Assembly (NCBI RefSeq): GCF_035046485.1 | Contig: NC_085137.1 | Coordinates: forward strand, 343,594,505 to 343,658,504 | Direction of reading: 5' to 3' | DNA from: Aedes albopictus | Lineage: Eukaryota; Arthropoda; Insecta; Diptera; Culicidae | DNA: 64,000 nucleotides | Shown: one piece after another, positions 11,960 to 22,386 of the stretch | Layout of the letters: every line of letters begins with the position of its first letter | Numbering within the stretch: the first letter of the stretch is position 1 | Made by a program: the position numbers and the translations under genes | The notes under the pieces: model-generated | Databases searched by the model: none | What the model was told of the DNA's origin: nothing | The model's input: only the letters and a program-made list of their open reading frames with translations

Positions 11960-12851
11960 ATTTATTGAAATACTCTTCGTAAGATATCTCAGTAATCAAA
12001 TGCCGAATCGAAATAAAATTGCAGGGCCTTATACAAGCATATTGTGGCTTTCATTTGGGGCTTAGAGAACCCAAAACGGTTGACAGACGGCTGAGATATT
12101 TATTATGGTACCCTTGGCCAAAAATCTCTCAAAGAGTTAACCTGTATTACTCCCAAGTACTCTTTGAAAGATATCTCGGTAACCAAACGTCCAATCCTAA
12201 TGAAATTGTATAGGGCTCTACTAGAATGTTGAAGCTTTTATTTGGTGCCAGGATAACCGAAATCGGTTGACAGACGGCTAAGATATTTATTATGATACTT
12301 TTGGTCAAAAATCTCAAAAGGTTTAGTTGTATAAATCCGAAGTACTCTTCGAAAGATATCTCTGTAACCAAATGTGCAATCGAAATAAAATTTCCGGGCG
12401 ATCTACTAGAGTGATGTAGCTTTCATTTGGTGCCAAGAGAACCCAAATCGATTGACAAACGGTCGAAATATTTATTATGATACACTTGGTCAAAAATCTT
12501 AAAAAGTTTAGAAGTATGACTCATAAGTACTCTTCGAGAGATATCTCGGTAACCAAACGTCCAATCGAAAAAAAATTCAATAGCGTTCTACTAGGATGTA
12601 GTAGCTTTCATTTGCTTCCAAGAGAACTCAAATCGGTTGACAGACGGCTGAGAAACGTGCGTGACTTTTTTTTGTAACGCACATACACACACACACATAC
12701 ACACATACACACACACACACATACAGACATTTGCTCAGTTCGTCGAGCTGAGTTCATTGGTATATGAGACTCGGCCCTCCGGGCCTCGGATCGAAAGTCG
12801 GTTTTTCGAGCGATATTTATACCCTTCTTATGGGTGTAAGAAGGGTAAAAA
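11960..12851 (+). mobile_element. Element with about 185-bp internal tandem repeats, CA tract and hairpin tail (copy 1)
   Basis: The motif ACTCTTCGAAAGATATCTCGGTAA recurs at about 11969, 12158, 12342 and 12529, each time followed by a conserved TGTAGCTTTCATTTG and CGGTTGACAGACGG segment, so the unit is near 185 bp. The array ends in a CA/TACA microsatellite (about 12680-12725). A tail with TTCGTCGAGCTGAGT and CGGATCGAAAGTCGG follows, then a perfect 10-bp stem (12821-12830 with 12837-12846, loop TGGGTG) and an A run. A terminal hairpin hints at a Helitron-like end, but the CTRR signature is absent, so the class is left open. Confidence 0.75.
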
Positions 12852-12960
12852 GGCTTTTCCTACATACATTCCGTGATATTTTTGCTACTGTTTATTAAGC
12901 TCAAATATTACAAAGAGATAGTAGCTTTTATGTATTTGATGCAATTGCATTTTCATGTAT

Positions 12961-13785
12961 AACTAACTTGTGTAACCAAATATGATCATAAAAAATCTGT
13001 TGACAAACGGCTGAGAAATGTATTATGATACATTTTATCAAAAATCTCTCAAAAGCGTAAATTTCATTACTCCTTAGTACTCGTGGAAAGATATCTCAGA
13101 AACAAAATGTCCAAACGGCATGAAATTTAATAGCATACTACTTGGATGCTGTAGCTTTCATTTGATGCTGAGAGAACTCAAATCGATTGACACACGGCTG
13201 ATTCATTTATTATGAAGCATTTTGTCAAAGACCTCTTAAAAAGTTAAGTTGTATTACTCCAAAGTACTCCCCGAAAGATATCTCGGTTACAAAATGTCCA
13301 ATCGGAATGAAATTCAAAAGCGTTCTTCTAGGGTGCAGTAGCTTTCGTTTCGAGCCTTAAGAACCCGATTCGGTTGATAGACGGCTGAGAAATTTATGGT
13401 GATACACTTTGTCAAAAATATCTAAAATAATTAAGTTGTACTACTCCCTAGCACTCTTTGAAAGATATCTCGGTAACCGAACGTCCAATCAAAAAAAAAT
13501 TCAATAGCGTTCTACTAGGATGTAGTAGCTTTCATTTGCTTCCAAGAGAACTCAAATCGGTCAACAGACGGCTGAGAACCGTGAGTGACATTTTTTTGTA
13601 ACATACATACACACACACACACACACATACACACACACATACACACACACGCACATACAGACGTTTGCTCAATTCGTCGAGCTGAGTTGATTGGTATATG
13701 TGACTCGGCCCTGCGGGCCTCGGATCGAAAGTCGGTTTTCCAAGCGGTATTTATACCCTTCTTATGGGTGTAAGAAGGGTAAAAA
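12961..13785 (+). mobile_element. Element with about 185-bp internal tandem repeats, CA tract and hairpin tail (copy 2)
   Basis: Same architecture as the element about 900 bp upstream: GAAAGATATCTC motifs at about 13088, 13273 and 13457, a CA tract near 13605-13655, the TTCGTCGAGCTGAGT tail, and the same hairpin (13755-13764 with 13771-13780). The first unit looks truncated. Two copies in the same orientation may be a tandem duplication or serial insertions. Confidence 0.75.
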
Positions 13786-13820
13786 GCATTTTTTTTTCGA
13801 GTAGGCGTAAATATGTAACG

Positions 13821-14051
13821 ATTTTGGACTGAGATGAGTACTTTGGATTTACTTTAGTTTGGTTTGCAGTTGGCCTACGAATGAATTATCTTGGTTCCAC
13901 CGTTTCGTTCCCAATTTGGATCTTTTTCAGGGACAAAGAGTTATTCGTAGCTGTCTAAAAAGATTCAGCCCGTACTGTTGTCTATGTCGTAGGCCAACTT
14001 ATTAAGACTGCAAACCAGACCAAAGTAAATCCGGAAATGTCCAAATTTTGG
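13821..14051. mobile_element. Foldback MITE
   Basis: The left arm (about 13821-13880, with GGATTTACTTTAGTTTGGTT and GCAGTTGGCCTAC) is the imperfect reverse complement of 13990-14051 (GTAGGCCAAC, then CAAACCAGACCAAAGTAAATCC). The loop is about 110 bp with no coding capacity. Confidence 0.75.
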
Positions 14052-14262
14052 GCTTCATGGTCGTGCGGTTAGGGGCGTCAGTCGTCTAGCCGTTTCGTAA
14101 GCCTCGGAGTCTGGGTTCGATTTCCGCTCCTGTCGGTTAAAACCTTTCGTCAAACGAAAACTCTCTACTGGATCACTGTGTGTTTCGTGTAAAGTCCGTT
14201 GTCTAATATCAATGATCGTTCAGTCTGTACAATCTCTGGTTGAAGACGGTGTAGTGTCTTTA
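14052..14262 (+). mobile_element. tRNA-derived SINE
   Basis: Begins with an A-box-like TGGTCGTGCGGTTAGGGGCG and has a B box GGTTCGATTTCC at 14114, spaced as in RNA polymerase III type 2 promoters. A tRNA-unrelated body follows, including GGTTGAAGACGGTGTAGTG. It does not fold as a functional tRNA and lies among other mobile elements, so SINE is the best reading. The 3' limit is approximate. Confidence 0.65.
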
Positions 14263-14273
14263 TAAGTTATAGT

Positions 14274-15006
14274 ATACCGTCGTTCGGGTGACGATGGATC
14301 AGAGGGGCAAGATTGGGTCAAAACATAATCTGAAATATCTAATAAAATATTGCGAATATCGAATCAAAAATTTCTTGGCATTATGTTAGTAGTTGCTAGT
14401 AGTTCCTATCGAAATATTTTGTTTCTAGAGCAAGTAGTTAGTTTTTGATAAATCATCGAAAAATAAGGCCTTTTAAAACGCCAGTTTTAAGGCTCGATGT
14501 AACATCACACTTTTAGGTGGATTGATACTTTTTGGTATCTCAAACTCATAATAATCATTTCATTTATATCTAGTAAGTAGTAACAACCCAAGCAACACAC
14601 ATGATTACAAAACAGTGACGGCAGCGTATACAAGGGTTGCATAGAACTCACTGTGACTTACTGCGGAACCCTTACATACGCTGCCGTCACTGTTTTGTAA
14701 CCATGTGTGTTACTTGGGAATCTTGACCAGAATTTTATTAACTTGCTTTGTTGTCAATGTGGAACAAATTCAGTTTCGTTGACCCATTGTCATCCTCTCG
14801 AAGGGGTGAGAATGGATCAATTTTCATACACTTGTAGTTTTAAAGGAAATTGATGAACTTAAAATATTTTTTCATCATTTGTACATCAATCACCAAAGAT
14901 CACATTCCAGTGAACAAAGGACTTTTTCATGCAAAGAAGCAAAAAATATTGAACAATGAATGTGGAAGTATGCATTTTTAACCCATTTCACCCCAACGAC
15001 GGTATT
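14274..15006. mobile_element. TA-ended foldback element interrupted by a MITE
   Basis: The ends ATACCGTCGTTCGGGTGA (about 14274) and TCACCCCAACGACGGTAT (to about 15005) are imperfect inverted repeats. Subterminal motifs GGGGCAAGATTGGGTCAA and TTGACCCATTGTCATCC also pair across it. TA lies at both ends, as expected for Tc1/mariner-like targets. The element is non-coding and is split by the MITE at 14587-14718. Confidence 0.6.
14587..14718. mobile_element. MITE with CCCAAGCAACACACATG ends, nested
   Basis: The left arm CCCAAGCAACACACATG and right arm CATGTGTGTTACTTGGG pair with one mismatch. Pairing continues inward (ACAAAACAGTGACGGCAGCGTA with its complement), so nearly the whole 132 bp folds back. 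AA flanks each side. The same ends are found in the element at 26167-26761, so they define a family. Confidence 0.85.
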
Positions 15007-17052
15007 CATGATGATGAACTTGGGCTTGTTAGTGGAATACCTATAAGTAAAAAGAAAATCGGGTTTAGCACTGTTCCTTTAAATTCACCTAAGAATTTGC
15101 ATCCTTTGACAGATACGTATTTCGACTTCAACTGTGAGGTCGTCTTTAGTGTCTCGTACTTGACTCGACTACGAGTTCAGGGACAACCCTTTCATGCATT
15201 TTTATTTGACGATATTTTCCTGAACTCATCGCGGTAGGGACATTGTTGCTGCAGTTTCTAGAAAAATATCTTCCAGAATATTCTCCAGGATTACCCCCAG
15301 GAACATCGCCAGAAATTCCTTTGGGGATTCTTTCAGGATTTATCAAAAAAAAAAAAAACATCTGGAATGTTTACATAAGGAGATTGACGCATGATTTCTT
15401 GGGATGATTTTAGCAAGAATTTCTACAACGATTCCCCCAAGTATCCCTTCAGAATAAATCGCTCTCCGTTGTTTTGTTTGAAAATTTGTCCAGGGATTCC
15501 TGCAGAGATTGTTTCAGGATTTTACCCAGGAATTTTCCTTGTGACTTCTTCAGAAGTTTCTCGAAAAGTTTTTCAAAAATTTCATCTTGGAACTTGTCCA
15601 CGGGTTGTCTAAGAAATTCTTTCCGGAATTCCTCCTGTGACTCTATAAATTCCTTCAAAGAATGTTACATAAGTTTATGCCTTCATATATTTCCTAAAAC
15701 ATTTCTTAAGGGATTCGTCCAGAAATACTGTCAGATTGTTTCCACAAGTTTTTCTTTTGGAAGACACCGACATTGCTTCTAAAATGTTTTCAAGAAATTA
15801 TTCTAGAAATATCTTCAGAGGGTTCTTCATAAGTCCTCCAAACATTTCTTTAAAAAAAAACGTAATTCTAGAAGAAATTGTTTCGCAAAGTTTGGGAGAT
15901 TCTTTAAGAAATTCTTCTAGGGCTTTATTCTCTTAATTTGTATTTTTTCCAGATTTTTTTCAGAAATTATTGAATAAATTTTTCCAGAGTTGTAATCAGA
16001 TATATCATCATTTATTCAGGGATTTCTGGCAGGTATTGTTTTGGAAATTCATCTAGGAAAATTCAAGGAAAATTTCAAAAAAAAAAATCTTCTGCAAGTT
16101 CCTCTAGGGGTTTCTCTAAAAGTTCCTTTATGTATTTCTCCAGATATTGCTATAGATTTATTAACATCCTTCCTTCAGAGATTCTTTCATACTTTTTTCG
16201 TAAGATCCTCTCAACAATTCCTGCAGAAATTACTTTAGAGTCCATAACTTAGTATTTTTCAAGAATTTTTCCAAGAAATTTATTCAGGAACAAAAAGATT
16301 CTCCAGTTCTTTCAGATATGATACCAAATATTACTTCAAATGTTCATTTTTATTTTTTTAATTTCTTAAATAAATCCTCCTGTTTGTTTCTGCTGAATCA
16401 AAAGCAGTTAAAGATTTTTTGTACACAAACTCCTTCTGCATTTGAGTGATGATTGACCTGTGTATTTCGTACACTAAGGCAGCGTATATTTTTTTTCTGA
16501 AAATTTCTTCAAATGTCTTTCCAGGGGTTCTTCCAAGAATTATTGAGAAATTCCTCCAGAGATCCCTCAGTAATTAAGAGAAGGACGTCCTCGAAAATTA
16601 TACCAGTATGTTTGTATTATGTAGATATTTTTAAATGATTTCTTTAGAAATTCCTCTACATTTTTTCCAGGAATCACTCCAGAAACTTCTCAAGCATATT
16701 TTCTTTGGAATTACTTGCGGAGTTTCTCCATAAGTCTCTCATGTTTATTTTGAATTAAGGGGGCATCTAAAAATATTTATCCAGGTATTCCCCCAGGTAT
16801 GATTGTAAGCATTTCTACAGCAATTGCTCCAGAGATAACTTCAAAAATAACTTAGATTTTAGAAAATGTTTGCCCAGTAATTCCTCCAAAAATCATTCAG
16901 ACAATCATCCAGGGATTTCTTCAAAATTCCTTCAAGGATCTTTTAGAGAATTCTTCAGACATGTTTGCGCAATTTCAGGAAGAACTTCTGAAAAATCCCT
17001 GGAAGAATATCTGAACAAATTCTGCAGGGATCTTTAAAGCCATTCCAGGAGA
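15007..17052. repeat. Degenerate GAATTC dyad repeats, pyrimidine-rich strand
   Basis: About 2 kb dominated by imperfect TTCCTCCAGGAATTTCTTC-like words at irregular 12-24 bp spacing. The open frames in it (15391-15612, 15474-15782, 16041-16238, 15449-15658 minus and others) are low-complexity and arise from the repeat. A poly-A run lies at 15349-15358. No gene seen. Confidence 0.65.
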
Positions 17053-17641
17053 TACAGGGAGTGACCAAAATGTTTGGGATAGGCAACTTTTTTTCTCTCA
17101 CAAAAAAGTTCATCATGCTGTAACTTATCATAGAGTGCATAAAAAATTCTCAAATTTTGACTGTTTGTCAACCTTATATAAGTGCATCATTGGTACAAAT
17201 TTGGGCTCGATTGGTTAATCTTTCACGAAGCTAGAACTGTTCTCATAAAACACTATTTTTTAGAACACCAATTTTTGAACTGTCATATCTCCGAAACCAG
17301 GGAGCCGAATTGAATTAAATTTTGAACGCTGATCAACAATATATTGATACTTGATGCGACATTATAAATTTTAAAATTTTCTCACGACGAATAAAGTTGT
17401 ACCGGTTTGACATTTCAAATTTACAATTCTTCTTTCAACCCAAATAGGCTCTTATATATCTAATTAGTAATATCTTGAAAACAAAAGTAAAAAATCTTTA
17501 AATCCTGACGTTCTAGAAATAATATTCTTTGGTTTGAAAAAGAAATTTGAAATAAAAATTTGTGATTCGATAGTACGTACGTTTCGATAGTACGTACACT
17601 AAACGAAGCGGTGGTGTACGTACTATCGAGGTATACCTGTA
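17053..17641. mobile_element. TA-CAGG-ended Tc1/mariner-like fragment or chimera
   Basis: Starts TACAGGGAGTGACCAAAATG and ends TATCGAGGTATACCTGTA, so only TACAGG is shared between the two ends. The right end carries two direct TTCGATAGTACGTAC repeats (17565-17600) and an inverted copy (17617-17628), typical of a subterminal array. The left end resembles a different TA-target element. The body has no coding frame. Probably two partial elements fused, or one MITE with dissimilar ends. Confidence 0.5.
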
Positions 17642-19040
17642 CTATAATTTTAAATAATTTTCTGAAGATAATATCTCCTCAAAAAAAAACTTTAATATGA
17701 ATTCCAGCAGCAGTTTGTAAAAGAACCCCTGAAGAAATTTCTGAAGAAAGCTTCAGTACAAATCATAAAGGAATCTAAGAAATACTTTCGAATGAATCTC
17801 TCCCTGGAGGAATATTTGAAGAAATTCTTGAATGAATCTCAGAATGAATTTCTTAAGAACCTCCTAGAGAAATACATGGCTTCTCGGGGAACCCTTGATA
17901 GAATTCCCAGTATGTATGGGGAAATCCCTTGAGAAATTCATCAATAAAATTTCTGGAAGACTTTTAAAAAAATCCAGCATTTCTGGAGAAATCTGCGGAC
18001 GAATTTCCTAAAAAATCCTGTTGAAATACCCAAATGAACGAGTAGATTAGCGTCTGTAAAGATCACTAGCAAAAAAAAGCTATTGAGAAATTTCTAAAGG
18101 AATTTCCGTATAAATTTCTAGAAAATATTGTTGGATAAATTGGAATCCGTAGAGAAATTATGGAATTATCCTTACGGGAAATTCCGGATAAATTTCTGAG
18201 GAAATACCTTGAGGAAGAAAACAGTACATTCTGACAGAAATTGTTTATGAACTCCCGCAGGAATATCAGGAGGAATTTTTGTAGGATTCTCTTGATGAAT
18301 CTCTGAAGACATTCCTGGACACATTCATGTGGGAATTTTCATTGGAACCCCTGCCTAGAGCAATTTCTGAAGAATTACCTGAGCGAATTTCTGAATTTCT
18401 GAAAATTTTCCAGAAGAAAACAAAGGAATATTTTATGAAAGTAACTTTGAAAAATTTTAAAAACAATCCCGGTAGAAAGTCTGCATAAATCCCTGGAGAA
18501 ATTATCGATATTTTTTTTAAACGAATGCCTAGAGAAATTCTTAAAGTAATTTCTGGTGCAGTTTCAGAAGGAACCCATGGAAATCTACATGAAAATTTTT
18601 TGGAGGAATTTCTGGAGCGATGCATGAGAAAATAACTGAAAAAAGCCCTCGAGAAGTTTTGTTAAAGGATCCCTGGAAAATTTCTGTGAAAAAACTGCCG
18701 GTGGAGTTTCTGAAAAAAGGCCTTGATAGATGTTAAGACCGAATATTTGAAGGATTGTATGTATTCATTTTGGAAGAAATATATAGAAAATTTCCGTGGA
18801 CTTGAAATACTTGTATGAATGGAGGAGTATCATTCGGAATTTTTGAATGAATCACAAGGAAAATGTCTAAAATGTCTAAAAAAAATCTAAGGAGGATTTT
18901 TTATGGACACCCATGGAAGCTTTTCTAGAGAAATTCTGGAGACATTTCTGGGGGATCCTCTGACAAAATTTTCGAAAGAAACTCTAGAGAAAATTCTTAA
19001 GCAATCCACGAAAGATGTTACGAAGAATTTTGTTTCACTG
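17642..19040. repeat. Degenerate GAATTC dyad repeats, purine-rich strand
   Basis: Same repeat type as 15007-17052 but in the opposite strand sense: GAAATTTCTGAAGAAATCC-like words with irregular spacing. Open frames 18266-18625 (minus) and 18903-19172 (plus) are repeat-derived. No gene seen. Confidence 0.6.
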
Positions 19041-19059
19041 GTATTTACGAGGACGCTCA

Positions 19060-19330
19060 TACATACTAAGATCAGCTCGGTATTTTTTCCATCTTTTTAC
19101 CGAGTTCTCAACAGCAGATTTAACTCGGTACGCTCAGTTATCTTTATTGCTGAATACTTTGTAAATGAGTAAACGAGTTCTGCAAATGAACTGTCAAAAA
19201 TTACAGATGAACGGTGAATTACCGAGTGTACCGAGCTAAATCTGCTGTTGTGAACTCAGTAGAAAGATGGTAAAAATGCTGAATTCAGTGGAAAAAATAC
19301 TGAGCTGGAAAATCAGAATCTTAGTGTGTA
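19060..19330. mobile_element. Foldback MITE with TACATACTAAG ends
   Basis: The left end TACATACTAAGATCAGCTCGG and right end CTTAGTGTGTA pair. Pairing continues through CAGCAGATTTAACTCGGTAC and its complement GTACCGAGCTAAATCTGCTG, leaving a central AT-rich loop. 271 bp, non-coding. Confidence 0.8.
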
Positions 19331-19407
19331 CAGGAAGTTAAAACATTTTTTCACTGCAAGAGCTTGTTACTCAGTGAGTAACTTGGAGTAACCTGGATAA
19401 CGCCACT

Positions 19408-19908
19408 GATGTGTCGCATACATAGATTTGGTTCACTTTTACATTTGGCCACTGTAAGCAGGACACCCGGAGTCAGTTCCGGAGCACTTCCGGTTCAGAT
19501 ATGGTCTAAAACGATTCCTGCTTTCTATTCATTAAGTTATCGAAAATAACGTGGTTGGATGTGTCGCAAGCAAGGATTTGTAGCATTTTCATAGCAGGTC
19601 CCTTCCTGGGGTACCGGTCTGGAACACCTAAATGGCCATAGCTCAGGAACGGCTGAACCGATACAAATCATTTTCAATAGGAAACAATTAGACTAGATTC
19701 CGCGTCGGTTATTAAAATCGGTTGAGGTTTACTGCCAAGTAGTGATGTGAGTTATTTTTGTTCACACTTAAATACATCACTTCGATTCGTCGAGCTGAGT
19801 TGATTGGTATGTGACTCGACCTTCCGATCCTTCTATCAAAAAGTCATTTTTGAAGCTTTTGGATAGCTTTTCCAGAACACTTAGTGTACGAGAAAGGCAA
19901 AAATGGGG
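19408..19908 (+). mobile_element. Related tail-bearing element with 150-bp internal repeats
   Basis: GATGTGTCGCATACATAGATTTG at 19408 and GATGTGTCGCAAGCAAGGATTTG at 19558 mark two direct units 150 bp apart. Downstream (19783-19905) is the TTCGTCGAGCTGAGTTGATTGG tail also found at 12730 and 13670, ending in GAGAAAGGCAAAAA. The tail lacks the 10-bp hairpin of the other two copies. It looks like a different subfamily that combines the same 3' module with a different internal repeat. Confidence 0.65.
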
Positions 19909-21036
19909 TAAAAATATTATAATGTGATTAAATGTGTGGCATTTTTGCATTTCAGGACGCTTGATGACAAGGAACCTAAGAGACATAAGCCGAATCTGGG
20001 ACTGTCCCACACAATGGTTCATCTAGCCAAATAAACGAATGCACCAGTATCACAGCATATTTTCCCGTTATAAGCAAAAGAAGCAACAAAACAGCGTTCT
20101 ACAATTTTACATCCAATTAATAGAGGAGTTCAAGTAGCGTTCTTGTCATATTGTCTTCCAGCTTTTCGCAACGCCCAAAATTGCTGCGCTTTTTGTTTCG
20201 GAGGAAGCTCGCTGTATTTATGCAGTGATGCTTCCGTAGAATGGTGGCGTTTGGCGTGGATGATATTCACAGCAGACTGGGAAAAAGTCGTCTCTCTCAG
20301 GCACCAGACAGGCACAATTCAGTGGATGCCCGCCCGTTTCAACTTTGAGTTAATTTGTAACATTTGAGCTGTTTTAATAACTGCCTGTTCGCTGCTTGTC
20401 GGAACACGGTCGGCTGCCGTGCCGTGATTGTTCTTTCGCCGTCGTCGCGTCCCTAAAGCGCTTTGATCAGAACAATAATGATACTGTCAATATAAGTGGG
20501 GGTTTGCGCGGAGTTCGGGGTGAGACACTGACTGTGCGCGGGATGTGCACGGAAAAGTTCTCGAGGAGTTTATGACGTGGGCGACTACGGGAGGGAAAAC
20601 TTTGACCACCACCACCACCGTCAGAGCTGTTTTCTTCGAAACGGAAGCAGGGCTGAAATATTTGGAAATAATTTCGACTATACAATGTCGTTGGCGGTGA
20701 ACAAGGTTTTGCCATGGCGGTTCAAGAGTTTGTAGATCAATGTTTCGTTATAGCTTTAATAGGCATCATAAAGGTAGCCCATCAAATATTCAAAAATAAA
20801 ACTAAAAATGTAAGATGCATAGGGGTTCTTCTTGATAAATATTTTCTTGAAACTCTCTGTACTTTTAATTCTTAAGCTATACCATTGTATTATTGCTATA
20901 TAACAGATGAATAAGCCGAACTTTAGCTTGATTTTGAATTTGTTTGCTGTATAAGATGCTATTCAGCTACCATTGCATGGGTACATTCAACTAAATTTGA
21001 CATTTTCGTTTAAAATGCACAAAATCCATCTGTGAA
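19909..21036. other. Low-repeat stretch, no supported gene
   Basis: About 1.1 kb without partners in the window. 20380-20720 is GC-richer, with GCCGTCGTCGCG and a CCACCACCACCACC run. Open frames at 20143-20367, 20130-20315 (minus) and 20467-20715 (minus) show no motif I recognise. Possibly conserved non-coding DNA. Confidence 0.3.
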
Positions 21037-21210
21037 GTGGACCTGGTGTAATGGTTTAGGCACGCGACTATCACGCCGGGGACCTGGGATCGAGTCCCAC
21101 TCCCGACAAACTCACAAATTGTGAGTTCTTCCTTCGGGAGGGAAGTAAAGCGTGAGCGTGAGTCCCGAGATAAACTAGCCTAGGATTAAAAATATCGTTA
21201 ATACACATAA
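21037..21210 (+). mobile_element. tRNA-derived SINE (GTGGACCTGGTGTAATGG family)
   Basis: Contains an A-box-like TGGTGTAATGGTTTAGG and a B-box-like GATCGAGTCCC, followed by the body segment TTGTGAGTTCTTCCTTCGGG. Flanking words AAAATCCATCT (left) and AAAACCATCTT (right) look like an imperfect target-site duplication. Related copies are at 34909 (plus) and 49377 (minus). Confidence 0.8.
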
Positions 21211-22213
21211 AACAAAACCATCTTTTTATTAAGGATTTTTACGGCATCATCAGCATCGACAGCCATGTTGAATATGTGGCTCAAAATTTCAAAGTGATAA
21301 TTCTCTGGCACCAAAGAGAAATTTGGTATGAAAAAGTATCATCCTATTTGCTCACTCGCAGTGATTGTAATGATACTTTTTCTGGTACGTGACTGCAGGA
21401 TTGACAGTTTTTCATCACTTCAAAAACGCGAGGCAAACAATAATTGAAAAGCAAAAAGTCAATGGTTCGTTTGAAAGCTTAGTGATGCATCATGATACCT
21501 TAAAATAGACTATCAGATCAAACAGGATTTTTTTAGTTTCACAAGAATTTCAGGAAGTTCCAATGAATTTAATTTCCCTTCCGTGGAGTTTCAGATGGTT
21601 TCAGATGGGTTTCAAAGGTTTTCCGATACACTTCATGGGTTTTCATTGGTGTTGGAAGGCGTTTCAACGGGAATAAATTTCCGAAAAGCTATTCTCCGAC
21701 AGGCACTGAATTAAAAACACGATCAGCTCGTTTTTTGGAGAATATAATTTCCTGCGGCCAACATATTGATAGAGAATAGATATAAACAAAACTTATGAAA
21801 TAAAAGGCACGATATTTTAAGCTACATAGTTTTTCAGAAGTGATTCATGGGATTCGTTAGGCGAACCCCTAAACAACATATTTTTGTTATGCCGCTATGG
21901 TTTTTAACTCACGTTGAGTTCCTCTTAGGTAGCAATCAGTCTCCCGTACGGTGCAGTGGATGTTTTCGTGGTTGTTACGGGTCTATGCGAGTGCCTATGA
22001 TAGTATCAGTTAGAGCATTTCTACGAGAGTACAATAATATCGACTCATCTCACCATATATATAGCACAGATGGTAGCGCAACATTAAACAAACAACGGCT
22101 TTTATAAAACAAAACTAATGGCAAAAAACTAGATTTTCGATGCAAGGGAATTAACTATAAATAATTCACTGTTGTCATTTTTTCTATTGAAGATCGATGT
22201 ATATTCATACTTA
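21211..22213. other. Mostly non-repetitive stretch with a short TTTCAGATGG repeat
   Basis: A local degenerate repeat of TTTCAGATGG/TTTCAAAGG words occupies about 21535-21670. A short inverted pair (GAAAAAGTATCAT near 21332, ATGATACTTTTTC near 21370) lies upstream. Open frame 21847-22107 is unsupported. No gene seen. Confidence 0.35.
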
Positions 22214-22386
22214 GGGGCTGTCCATAAACCACGTGGTCATGAACGGGGGGGGGGGGGGGGTCGGCCAATGACCATTTTGTATGGACGAATAAAAAAAATT
22301 GTATGGACTAATGACCACGCGGGGGGGGGGGGGTGGGCGGTTTGAGAAGTCCCAAAAAAATGACCACGTGGTTTATGGACAGCCCC
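22214..22386. mobile_element. PIF/Harbinger-like MITE with TTA target duplication (copy 1)
   Basis: The ends GGGGCTGTCCATAAACCACG and its exact complement form a 27-bp terminal inverted repeat. The 3-bp TTA lies immediately outside each end (22211-22213 and 22387-22389). A 3-bp TTA/TAA target is characteristic of PIF/Harbinger elements. Two internal G runs (near 22247 and 22321) flank the paired TGACCA segments. Confidence 0.85.
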
